Assembly: GCA_020160935.1 (NCBI GenBank)
Contig: JAIUPL010000011.1
Span: 110,010-174,009, forward strand
DNA length: 64,000 nt
Reading direction: 5' to 3'
DNA from: Bacteroidota bacterium
GTDB taxonomy: Bacteria > Bacteroidota > Bacteroidia > Chitinophagales > Saprospiraceae
Shown here: positions 42,509 through 49,821 of the stretch, piece after piece
Layout of the letters: each line of letters starts with the position of its first letter
Numbering within the stretch: the first letter of the stretch is position 1
The notes under the pieces: model-generated
What the model saw: the letters and a program-made list of their open reading frames with translations, nothing else
The model's database searches: none
Told to the model about the DNA's origin: nothing
Translations under genes and position numbers: made by a program

Positions 42509-43228
42509 ATGATGAACCTAGATATTCTGGCAATTTCCGCCCATGCCGACGACGTAGAAGTAGCGGCTGGCGGCACCATTCTGAGCCACATCGCCCGGGG
42601 GCGGCAGGTGGGGTTGCTGGATTTGACGCAGGCCGAACTCAGCACGCGGGGCAATGTAACCCAGCGCGCCGAAGAAGCCCTGGAGGCAGCGCGGCTGCTG
42701 GCAGTGTCGGTGCGAGACCAATTGTACCTGCCCGACGGTTTTTTTCAGGTGGATCAGACAAATGTGTTGAAACTGGTGGCAAAAATCCGAAAATACCGCC
42801 CGTCCATCATTCTGGCCAACGCCAAAGACGACCGGCATCCGGATCATGCGAAGGCTGCGGCACTCGTGGAACAGGCTGTTTTTCTGTCGGGCCTTGTTCG
42901 GGTAGTTACCATCGAAGATCAGGCGGTTCAGCACCCCTGGCGCCCCAAGGCTGTGTACCACTATGTGCAGGATCGGCATTGCACACCAGATATTGTGGTG
43001 GACATCAGCCCGTATATCGACCGGAAATTTGAAGTAATCAAAGCCTACAAATCCCAATTTTACCAACCCGACTGCACCGACCCCGAAACACCCATTTCCT
43101 GCCCGTCATTTTTTGAGGCTCTACGCGGCCGAAATGCCATGCTGGGCCGACAGATCGGGGTGGAGTATGCCGAAGCGTTTACGATGGCCAGGCCGCCGGG
43201 TGTGCGGGATTTGTTTGATGTGGTCTAA
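42509..43228 (+). CDS. bshB1: Bacillithiol biosynthesis deacetylase BshB1
   Basis: 239 residues of the LmbE/PIG-L deacetylase family. The zinc motif AHADDVE near the N-terminus (residues 11-17), the DDRHPDHAKAA motif and a C-terminal extension typical of BshB1 (IGVEYAEAFTMARPPGV) are visible. It removes the acetyl group from GlcNAc-malate in the synthesis of bacillithiol, a cysteine-containing thiol. Its place in the sulfur locus links cysteine supply to thiol synthesis. BshA and BshC are not in the window. The ATG at 42512 is an alternative start. Confidence 0.9.
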   Translation: MMNLDILAISAHADDVEVAAGGTILSHIARGRQVGLLDLTQAELSTRGNVTQRAEEALEAARLLAVSVRDQLYLPDGFFQVDQTNVLKLVAKIRKYRPSIILANAKDDRHPDHAKAAALVEQAVFLSGLVRVVTIEDQAVQHPWRPKAVYHYVQDRHCTPDIVVDISPYIDRKFEVIKAYKSQFYQPDCTDPETPISCPSFFEALRGRNAMLGRQIGVEYAEAFTMARPPGVRDLFDVV

Positions 43229-43262
43229 TATGAGTCATCCCAAAAATTCGGGGTGAATCATG
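43229..43262. other. Hairpin after bshB1
   Basis: ATGAGTCATCCC and GGGGTGAATCAT are nearly complementary around AAAAATTC. It resembles the outer arms of the element at 26227-26570. It probably closes the bshB1 transcript. Confidence 0.45.
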
Positions 43263-43263
43263 T

Positions 43264-43286
43264 TAGTCTATTTATACAATAGACTA
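43264..43286. promoter_or_regulatory. Candidate Rrf2 operator, site 3 (perfect palindrome)
   Basis: TAGTCTA (43264-43270), 9 nt, TAGACTA (43280-43286): 7-bp arms perfectly complementary. It is upstream of the second leader unit. A near-promoter (TTG at 43290, TATTTTTTG at 43311) starts directly behind it; a cleaner -7 element is at 43432. Confidence 0.55.
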
Positions 43287-43431
43287 AAATTGGTTTTTTT
43301 GTTTTTTCTCTATTTTTTGTTTATCTTATAAATATTTAAAAATCAGGCTATTAAATAAGAATAAAATATTGAGGTGATCTATTTTGGTAGAAAAGTTAGC
43401 ACGCATCTTGTATATCTCTATAAAAAATACA

Positions 43432-43439
43432 TACTTTTG
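43432..43439 (+). promoter_or_regulatory. -7 element TACTTTTG of the second cysteine-leader unit
   Basis: Exact TAnnTTTG match with TTG 21 nt further upstream (43408-43410). It ends only 4 nt before the leader ATG at 43444, so the leader would be almost leaderless if this promoter is used. Confidence 0.6.
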
Positions 43440-43443
43440 CACC

Positions 43444-43539
43444 ATGCTTTTCAACCTGATTCAATTCAATACCTGTTGTTGTTGCTGTCTGCTCCGGAAT
43501 CCCGAAGCGGCCACAACTGCCTGTCAGATGAAAGGTTAA
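43444..43539 (+). CDS. Cysteine-rich leader peptide 2 (predicted attenuator ORF)
   Basis: A 31-codon ORF (ATG 43444, TAA 43537). Residues 11-15 are five consecutive cysteines (TGT TGT TGT TGC TGT) and a sixth is at residue 27. The peptide otherwise differs from leader 1, yet both place the cysteine run at residues 11-15 and both contain the RNA segment CCGAAGCGGC (here 43502-43511), so it is the RNA that is conserved. It lies upstream of the terminator at 43569 and the APS reductase gene. A stalled ribosome on the cysteine codons would leave the segment free to block the terminator. Confidence 0.82.
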   Translation: MLFNLIQFNTCCCCCLLRNPEAATTACQMKG

Positions 43540-43568
43540 AAAGTTCATTCTGTATTCAGCAGTAAAAA

Positions 43569-43600
43569 AGCCCTTCGGTATCCACCCGAAAGGCTTTTTT
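43569..43600 (+). terminator. Attenuator terminator 2 with competing antiterminator
   Basis: AGCCCTTCGG (43569-43578) pairs with CCGAAAGGCT (43586-43595) with one mismatch and is followed by six T, ending 26 nt before the cysH start. Its 5' arm can pair instead with CCGAAGCGGC in the leader (9 bp with one bulged C). Confidence 0.82.
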
Positions 43601-43625
43601 ATTTACCACCTAAATTCATCCATAC

Positions 43626-44348
43626 ATGCCCGTTTCAAATATCCTCTTGCCGGAAATAGAAAGCGCTTTGCTGCAACGCAACAGCCCGCTGGAGGCATTG
43701 ACCTGGCTGGCAGAACGTTTTGAAGGGAAAGCGGTGTTCTCTACAAGTTTTGGCATCGAAGACCAGGTCATTACCCACCTGATTTTTGCCAATAACCTGC
43801 CAATACGCGTTTTTACCCTCGACACGGGCCGGAATTTTCAGGAAACGTACAGCACCTGGGCACGCACGGTGGAACGCTATCAAAAACCAATTGAGACCTA
43901 CGCCCCCCAGGCAGCAGCCCTCGAACGCCTGCTGGCCGAAAAAGGCCCCAACAGTTTTTACGAATCCGTGGAAAACCGCAAGGAATGCTGCTACATCCGC
44001 AAGGTGGAGCCCCTGGGACGCGCGCTGCAAGGACAGGAACTCTGGATCACCGGCATCCGGGCCGAACAGTCGACCAACCGCCTCGACATGCGCAACCTGG
44101 AATGGGACGGCGGGCACCAACTGATCAAATTTCACCCGCTGTTCGACTGGAACTTTCAGCAGGTGCGCGACTACGTTAAACAATTCAACATACCGTATAA
44201 CCCTTTACACGACAAAGGCTTCGTCAGCATCGGCTGCGCACCCTGCACCCGTGCCATCCGCGAAGGCGAGGACTTCCGCGCCGGCCGCTGGTGGTGGGAA
44301 GACACATCGAAAAAGGAATGCGGACTTCATGTAGAGGTGAGAGCGTGA
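43626..44348 (+). CDS. cysH: Adenylyl-sulfate reductase CysH (iron-sulfur type)
   Basis: 240 residues. The PP-loop fold (VFSTSFGIEDQV), the LDTGR motif (65-69), CC at 121-122, CAPC at 204-207 and the catalytic C232 in ECGLH are all present. The CC plus CxxC set marks the 4Fe-4S form that reduces APS directly to sulfite with thioredoxin, rather than the PAPS-specific form that lacks these cysteines. In agreement, no APS kinase (CysC) is found in the locus. It is the first full enzyme after leader 2 and heads the cysH-D-N-cobA-cysJ row. Confidence 0.95.
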   Translation: MPVSNILLPEIESALLQRNSPLEALTWLAERFEGKAVFSTSFGIEDQVITHLIFANNLPIRVFTLDTGRNFQETYSTWARTVERYQKPIETYAPQAAALERLLAEKGPNSFYESVENRKECCYIRKVEPLGRALQGQELWITGIRAEQSTNRLDMRNLEWDGGHQLIKFHPLFDWNFQQVRDYVKQFNIPYNPLHDKGFVSIGCAPCTRAIREGEDFRAGRWWWEDTSKKECGLHVEVRA

Positions 44349-44476
44349 GAAAGTGAGAGACCGTAGAGTTGACCGCTGCGCCCAAGCAGATTGCCAGTTC
44401 TACAAGAACTCACTACTCACCACTCACTACTCACTACTGACCACTCACCACTCACTACCGACCACTCACTACTCAC
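44338..44476. repeat. Heptamer arrays between cysH and cysD
   Basis: GTGAGAG/GTGAGAA units (44338-44360) face ACTCACT/ACTCACC units (44408-44476). The centre contains CCGTAGAGTTGACC, a damaged version of the palindrome arm found elsewhere. It lies inside an apparent operon. Confidence 0.75.
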
Positions 44477-44481
44477 AATTT

Positions 44482-45390
44482 ATGTCAAAAAACTTCGATT
44501 ATCTCGATCACCTGGAAGCGCAGGCCATACACATTTTGAGGGAAGTAGCCGGACAGTTTGAGCGGCCGGCACTGCTGTTTTCCGGTGGAAAAGACTCGAT
44601 TACGTTGGTGAAACTGGCAGAGAAAGCGTTTCGGCCCGGAAAATTTCCGTTTCCGCTGGTACACATCGATACCGGACACAATTTTCAGGAAGTGCTGGAA
44701 TTCCGCGATCGACTGGCTGCACAACTGGGTGAGCGCCTGATCGTGCGCAAAGTGGAAGATACCATACGCCGCCAGCGCCTGAAAGACGGCTCGGGCAAAT
44801 TTCCCAGTCGCAATGCCTTGCAAACCAATACGTTGCTGGAGACGATCGAAGAATTTGAATTCGACGCCTGCATCGGTGGCGCTCGCCGCGACGAGGAGAA
44901 AGCACGCGCCAAGGAGCGTATTTTCAGCATCCGCGACGAATTCGGCGCCTGGGACCCCAAACGCCAGCGCCCCGAACTGTGGGATACCTACAACGGCAGC
45001 ATCCGGAAAGGTGAAAATGTGCGTGTTTTCCCGATTTCCAACTGGACCGAACTCGATGTGTGGAACTACATCCGCCGGGAAAAAATCGAACTGCCAAATA
45101 TATACTTCTCCCATGCCCGCGATTGTGTGGTGACGCCCGGCGGCCAGTTGCTCGCCATTACAGAACACATTCGCCTCGACCCGGAAGACGAAATTACCAA
45201 CCGTGAAGTGCGTTTTCGCACCGTCGGCGACGCCACCTGTACCGCCGCTGTGGAAAGCCCCGCCACAACGGTTGAAGATATTATTCAGGAGATTATTGAA
45301 ACCAAAATCAGCGAACGCGGCGCCACTCGCCTCGACGACCGAATGTCGGAAGCGGCGATGGAAGACCGGAAGAAGAACGGATATTTTTGA
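44482..45390 (+). CDS. cysD: Sulfate adenylyltransferase subunit 2
   Basis: 302 residues, usual CysD length. The PP-loop SGGKDSITL (about 36-44), HIDTGHNF, GGARRDEEKARAKERIFS and the C-terminal EAAMEDRKKNGYF are standard. With CysN it makes adenylyl sulfate (APS) from ATP and sulfate. The ATG at 44482 is chosen; a frame opening at the GTG at 44353 is translated heptamer repeat. Confidence 0.95.
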   Translation: MSKNFDYLDHLEAQAIHILREVAGQFERPALLFSGGKDSITLVKLAEKAFRPGKFPFPLVHIDTGHNFQEVLEFRDRLAAQLGERLIVRKVEDTIRRQRLKDGSGKFPSRNALQTNTLLETIEEFEFDACIGGARRDEEKARAKERIFSIRDEFGAWDPKRQRPELWDTYNGSIRKGENVRVFPISNWTELDVWNYIRREKIELPNIYFSHARDCVVTPGGQLLAITEHIRLDPEDEITNREVRFRTVGDATCTAAVESPATTVEDIIQEIIETKISERGATRLDDRMSEAAMEDRKKNGYF

Positions 45391-45512
45391 GTTATGAGTT
45401 AGGAGTTATGAGTTATGAGTGTTTTTCACTCTGCTTATGGCTCCCCTAATAAAGAGACCAAAAGCAACGTACTCATCACTCATAACTCATCACTCATCAC
45501 TCATAACTCACA
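45390..45512. repeat. Heptamer arrays between cysD and cysN
   Basis: GAGTTAT units (45390-45420) face ACTCATA/ACTCATC units (45468-45512). The centre ATAAAGAGACC/CAACGTACTC resembles part of the core at 39437-39470. Confidence 0.75.
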
Positions 45513-45516
45513 AAAG

Positions 45517-46800
45517 GTGAACATACTAAAATTCATCACCGCAGGCTCCGTTGACGACGGCAAAAGCACCTTGATCGGACGCCTTTTGTTCGATTCCAAA
45601 GCGGTTTCGCACGATATTTTGCATACCCTCGAACGCCAGAGCAAGAACAAGCCCGATGGCGAACTTGATCTGTCGCTACTGACCGACGGCCTGCGTGCCG
45701 AACGCGAACAAGGTATCACCATCGATGTGGCGTACAAGTATTTCAATACGCCGCGCCGCAAGTTCATCATCGCCGATGCCCCCGGCCACGTGCAATACAC
45801 CCGCAATATGGTGACCGGCGCTTCCAATGCCGACCTGGCCATTATCCTGATCGATGCCCGGCACGGTGTGGTGGAGCAAACGCATCGCCACAGCCTGGTA
45901 GCGTCATTGGTGGGCATTCCGCACATCGTGGCGGCTGTAAACAAAATGGACCTGGTAAACTACGACGAGGAAGTATTCTATCGTATTGCCGCCGACTACC
46001 AGAAACTGGCGCAAAAACTTGGTTTACAGGAAATTACATTCATTCCTATGAGTGCCCTGGCCGGCGATAACGTGGTAACACTGTCGGAAAAAATGCCCTG
46101 GTACACCGGTAAAACCTTGCTGGAACATCTCGAAACCGTAGAGATTTCCGAAACCAGCGAAGAAATAGCACCCCGTTTTCAGGTGCAATACGTGATTCGT
46201 CCCCGCACCGAAGAACTGCACGACTACCGCGGCTACGCAGGCGCCTTGCGCAGCGGCACGTTCCGCAAGGGCGATAGAGTAGTGGTGCTGCCGGCAGGAA
46301 TCGAATCGACGATCAAAGCCATCGAGGTAAACCAGCAGGAAGTGGAAGAAGCCTTCGCTCCGCAACCCGTGGTGCTGCACCTGGAAGACGACATCGACAT
46401 TTCCCGGGGCGATACCATCGTACGCCTCGACAGCCCGCAGCCGGCCGTCACGCAAGACCTCGACCTCGATGTGTGCTGGATGAGCGAGCGCCCGCTGTAT
46501 CCCGGCGACCGCCTGCTCGTGCGCCACAACGCCGCTACGGTAAAAGCCATTGTCAAGGAAATTTACCACCGTGTAGATGTCCACACCTTCGAGGAGCAGG
46601 AGGCCGAACAACTGAAACTCAACGATATCGCGTACATACGCCTCCGCACCGCCAAACCACTGGTGTTTGATTCCTACAAACAGAATCGAAGCACTGGCGG
46701 CCTCATCCTCGTCAACGACAACACCTTCGATACCGTGGGTGCGGGTATGTTGCATGAGGTGCCGGTAACAGAAAACCTGCAACAGGATTTTGCCATTTGA
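45517..46800 (+). CDS. cysN: Sulfate adenylyltransferase subunit 1 (GTPase)
   Basis: 427 residues from the GTG at 45517; an upstream ATG at 45415 would add translated heptamer repeat. The GTPase motifs are GSVDDGKST (P-loop), DAPGHVQYTRNM (G3) and NKMD (G4), followed by two beta-barrel domains. GTP hydrolysis drives APS formation by CysD. No APS kinase domain is fused at the C-terminus. The next gene starts 20 nt downstream. Confidence 0.94.
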   Translation: MNILKFITAGSVDDGKSTLIGRLLFDSKAVSHDILHTLERQSKNKPDGELDLSLLTDGLRAEREQGITIDVAYKYFNTPRRKFIIADAPGHVQYTRNMVTGASNADLAIILIDARHGVVEQTHRHSLVASLVGIPHIVAAVNKMDLVNYDEEVFYRIAADYQKLAQKLGLQEITFIPMSALAGDNVVTLSEKMPWYTGKTLLEHLETVEISETSEEIAPRFQVQYVIRPRTEELHDYRGYAGALRSGTFRKGDRVVVLPAGIESTIKAIEVNQQEVEEAFAPQPVVLHLEDDIDISRGDTIVRLDSPQPAVTQDLDLDVCWMSERPLYPGDRLLVRHNAATVKAIVKEIYHRVDVHTFEEQEAEQLKLNDIAYIRLRTAKPLVFDSYKQNRSTGGLILVNDNTFDTVGAGMLHEVPVTENLQQDFAI

Positions 46801-46820
46801 CCCAAAAAACGCCGAACAAC

Positions 46821-47657
46821 ATGTCTAATCTGTCTACTACAACATTATTTCCCGGCGCGCTTGTCCACCATGAGGCTGCCACCAAATCGCCCCGACTCAC
46901 CGTCGTCGGCGCAGGCATCGGCGATCCGGAATTGATAACGCTCAAGGCTGTAAAGGCCCTGGGACAGGCAGATGTCGTGTTGTACGATGCGCTGGTGAGC
47001 CCCGAGTTGCTCGATTATGCGCCTTCGGGAGCCGCCCGCATCTATGTGGGAAAACGCCGGAGCCACAAGGCATTTACCCAGGAAGAAATCAATGAAATGA
47101 TCGTAGGATATGCCAAAGACTACGGCCATGTGGTTCGGCTCAAAGGCGGCGACCCGTTTGTATTTGGTCGCGGTTTTGAAGAGATGCAATACGCTCAAAG
47201 TCAGGGAGTTGTGGTGGATTATGTGCCTGGAATATCGAGCGCTATCGCTGCGCCGGCTGCTGCCGGAATACCTGTTACGTTGCGGGGCGCAAGTCGCAGT
47301 TTCTGGGTGCTGACTGCTACTACCGACACGGGAGCATTCAACCCGGAAATTGCTGTGGCAGCCCAAACCGAAGCCACTTTGGTCATCCTGATGGGTTTGT
47401 CCAAAATTGCGGATATCACAGCAGCCTTTTTGCAAGCCGGAAAACACAGCCTGCCCATTGCCATTATCCAAAACGCTACCCTGCCCGAACAACAGGTCAT
47501 CGTGGGTACCATGGCTGATATTGCAGAAAAAACACAACAGGCCAATACTGCCAGTCCTGCCGTCATTGTAGCCGGCGCCGTGGTACAAAACCGACTGGCA
47601 CTGGAACACCTGATCACACAGGAAATAAGCGCCCCTATCAAAACAACAAGTACCTGA
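46821..47657 (+). CDS. cobA: Uroporphyrinogen-III C-methyltransferase (SUMT)
   Basis: 278 residues. The family motifs VVGAGIGDPELITLKA, VLYDALVS and VRLKGGDPFVFGRGFEE identify an S-adenosylmethionine-dependent uroporphyrinogen III methyltransferase, which makes precorrin-2 on the way to siroheme, the cofactor of sulfite reductase. The precorrin-2 dehydrogenase function is supplied by the N-terminal domain of the protein encoded at 56592. A TTG at 46797 overlapping the cysN stop is an alternative start. Confidence 0.93.
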   Translation: MSNLSTTTLFPGALVHHEAATKSPRLTVVGAGIGDPELITLKAVKALGQADVVLYDALVSPELLDYAPSGAARIYVGKRRSHKAFTQEEINEMIVGYAKDYGHVVRLKGGDPFVFGRGFEEMQYAQSQGVVVDYVPGISSAIAAPAAAGIPVTLRGASRSFWVLTATTDTGAFNPEIAVAAQTEATLVILMGLSKIADITAAFLQAGKHSLPIAIIQNATLPEQQVIVGTMADIAEKTQQANTASPAVIVAGAVVQNRLALEHLITQEISAPIKTTST

Positions 47658-47673
47658 AAATCAACAAACGCTC

Positions 47674-47712
47674 CCTTACCTCCCTGATAACCAATAACTG
47701 ATAACTGATAAC
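47674..47712. repeat. Short heptamer array (CTGATAA type) before cysJ
   Basis: CTGATAA, CCAATAA, CTGATAA, CTGATAA: four units inside an operon, ending 6 nt before the cysJ start. Confidence 0.65.
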
Positions 47713-47718
47713 AAAATT

Positions 47719-49566
47719 ATGACGTCCACTTTTCCTACACCGCCCGTCGCACCCGACGAACAATTGCTGCAGCAACTGTCGCAGCAGAGCGCACTGCAGC
47801 AAATGTGGCTGAGCGGCTACCTCTACGGACTGGCCTCCCGGGCCGGTGAGGCGGCGCCTGCGCCTGTACACAACACGCCTGCCGCAGTGGCTGCTGCTGC
47901 GCCGGTAACGCCCGTGGCTGCCCTGCCTGCAGTGACGGTGTTGTACGGATCGCAAACCGGCAACAGCAAAAAAGTGGCGCATCAGTTGTCGGCCAAAGTG
48001 AAAGAACGTGGTTTTCAGGTCACGGTGGCCGATTTGAACGATTACCAGACCAAAAACCTGAAATCGGAAAAAATCGTCCTGCTTGTTATCAGCACGCAGG
48101 GTGAAGGTGAGCCGCCGGTGTCGGCCGAAGAATTTTACAAATGGCTGCATGGCGCCCGCGCGCCACGCCTCGAAGGAGTGCAGTTTTCCGTTTGCGCGCT
48201 GGGCGACCGCAGTTACCTGCAATTCTGCCAGACGGGTAAAGAAGTCGACGCCCGCCTCGAAGCGCTGGGTGCCCAGCGCCTGGCTGGCCGCGTCGATTGC
48301 GATGTGGATTTTGAGGAAAGTGTGGAAGGCTGGTTGGCAGATGTGCTGGGGAAATTGCCTTCAGCACCAGCAGCCGGGCCTGCTTCGGCAGCCGTAGCGG
48401 TATCCTCCAATGGACACGCAGCCGTGGTCCCTGTGGCCAAACCCATTGGAACGGCACACGACCGCAAAAACCCTTTTGCAGCGCCTGTTCTCGAAAAAAT
48501 ACAACTCAATGGCCGTGGTTCGGAAAAAGAAACCTGGCACCTGGAATTGTCGCTCGAAGGCTCGGGGCTTACGTTTGAACCTGGCGATTCACTGGGCATT
48601 TATGCCACCAACCCCGAATCGCTGGTAAAGGAAGTGCTGTACACGGCCATGCTCAATGGCAATAAAGTGCTGACGTACAACGGAAAAGAAGAGCAGTTTC
48701 GGCAAATCCTCTTGCGCGATGTTGAACTCTCGGTGCTTACCCGCGAAGTAGTGGAAAATTACGCCAACTGGACCAACAACAATGCGCTCAAAACCCTTTT
48801 GCAAGACAACACAGCCCTGAAAAACTTCCTCTGGGGCCGCAATGTGGCCGATCTGTTGCGCGAGTTTCCGGCCGCGCTTTCAGAATCCACTTTGCTTGGT
48901 TTTTTACGGAAAATGCCGCCGCGCTCGTATTCCATCGCATCGAGCCTGCTGGCCCATCCAGATGAAGTACACCTCACAGTGGCTGCCGTTCGGTATGATT
49001 TCAATGGCCGCCCGCACCAGGGGGTAGCATCCACTTTCCTGGCAGACCGCGTAAAAGCAGGCGAAACCGTACCTGTTTTTGTAGAACACAACGAATATTT
49101 CAAACTGCCTGCCGATGACGCCACCGACATTATCATGGTAGGCCCTGGTACGGGCGTGGCGCCATTCCGCGCTTTTGTGGAAGAGCGCAGCGAACGCGGC
49201 GCTACCGGAAAAAACTGGCTTTTCTTTGGTAATCCACATTTCGAAACCGATTTTCTGTATCAGATCGAGTGGCTTAATGCCCTCAAACGTGGCACCCTCG
49301 ACCGCCTCGACGTGGCATTCAGCCGCGACCAGCAGGACAAGATTTACGTACAAAACCGCCTTTTGGAGCGTTCGAAACTTATCTTCGAACGCCTGGAAAA
49401 TGGCGCCAGTTTCTACGTCTGCGGCGACAAATCCCGTATGGCTTCCGATGTGCAACAGGCTGTAAGCCAAATCATTGCAAAGGAAAGTGGCAAAGGCGAT
49501 GAATACGCAGCCGAGTACTTGAAGAACCTGAAAAAACAACGCAGGTACCTGGAAGATGTGTATTAA
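47719..49566 (+). CDS. cysJ: Sulfite reductase flavoprotein subunit (CysJ)
   Basis: 615 residues. The N-terminal flavodoxin domain (about 70-215) carries the FMN loops YGSQTGNSKKVA and STQGEGEPP. An alanine/proline-rich linker and an FAD/NADPH reductase domain (about 240-615) with RSYSIASS, VGPGTGVAPFRAF and YVCGDKSRM follow. It passes electrons from NADPH to the siroheme subunit CysI. The partner CysI gene is 5.2 kb away, after three transporter-type genes. It ends the cysH-D-N-cobA-J row. Confidence 0.94.
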   Translation: MTSTFPTPPVAPDEQLLQQLSQQSALQQMWLSGYLYGLASRAGEAAPAPVHNTPAAVAAAAPVTPVAALPAVTVLYGSQTGNSKKVAHQLSAKVKERGFQVTVADLNDYQTKNLKSEKIVLLVISTQGEGEPPVSAEEFYKWLHGARAPRLEGVQFSVCALGDRSYLQFCQTGKEVDARLEALGAQRLAGRVDCDVDFEESVEGWLADVLGKLPSAPAAGPASAAVAVSSNGHAAVVPVAKPIGTAHDRKNPFAAPVLEKIQLNGRGSEKETWHLELSLEGSGLTFEPGDSLGIYATNPESLVKEVLYTAMLNGNKVLTYNGKEEQFRQILLRDVELSVLTREVVENYANWTNNNALKTLLQDNTALKNFLWGRNVADLLREFPAALSESTLLGFLRKMPPRSYSIASSLLAHPDEVHLTVAAVRYDFNGRPHQGVASTFLADRVKAGETVPVFVEHNEYFKLPADDATDIIMVGPGTGVAPFRAFVEERSERGATGKNWLFFGNPHFETDFLYQIEWLNALKRGTLDRLDVAFSRDQQDKIYVQNRLLERSKLIFERLENGASFYVCGDKSRMASDVQQAVSQIIAKESGKGDEYAAEYLKNLKKQRRYLEDVY

Positions 49567-49597
49567 ACACTGACTTATCCTGATTTTTTTGAAGAAT

Positions 49598-49630
49598 AGC
49601 GCCGGCAGCGCTTCAAGTGCTGCCGACGCT
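49598..49630. other. Hairpin after cysJ, with a partial second copy at 49746
   Basis: AGCGCCGGCAGC and GCTGCCGACGCT pair with one mismatch. The right part (AAGTGCTGCCGACGCTAAA) recurs at 49754-49772. No T-run follows on the plus strand. Confidence 0.5.
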
Positions 49631-49649
49631 AAAAAAATGTCAAAATTTA

Positions 49650-49672
49650 AAGTCTATTAAAATTGTAGACTA
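49650..49672. promoter_or_regulatory. Candidate Rrf2 operator, site 4 (TonB receptor gene)
   Basis: AAGTCTA-N9-TAGACTA, 6 of 7 arm pairs and the same 9-nt spacer as site 3. It lies 150 nt upstream of the TonB receptor start and after cysJ. Confidence 0.5.
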
Positions 49673-49821
49673 AATTACTTAAGCATTCCCTTTTGCATGA
49701 AAACACATAGACTATTCCTTCGTCCCTACTGTCAAATGCGTCTGTAGCGCTGGAAGTGCTGCCGACGCTAAATCCCACTGACACAAAACACAATACCCGC
49801 CCATTCATATCCTCTTTTACA

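Noticed and set aside
40990..43539. The two cysteine-rich ORFs as metallothionein-like proteins
   Set aside because: The peptides do not share cysteine spacing beyond the run, while the RNA segment and terminator are shared; placement between promoter and terminator fits an attenuator better.
44353..44481. N-terminal extension of CysD from the GTG at 44353
   Set aside because: The extra 43 residues are translated heptamer repeat (Ser-Leu-Leu-Thr-Thr-His type) with no match to CysD.
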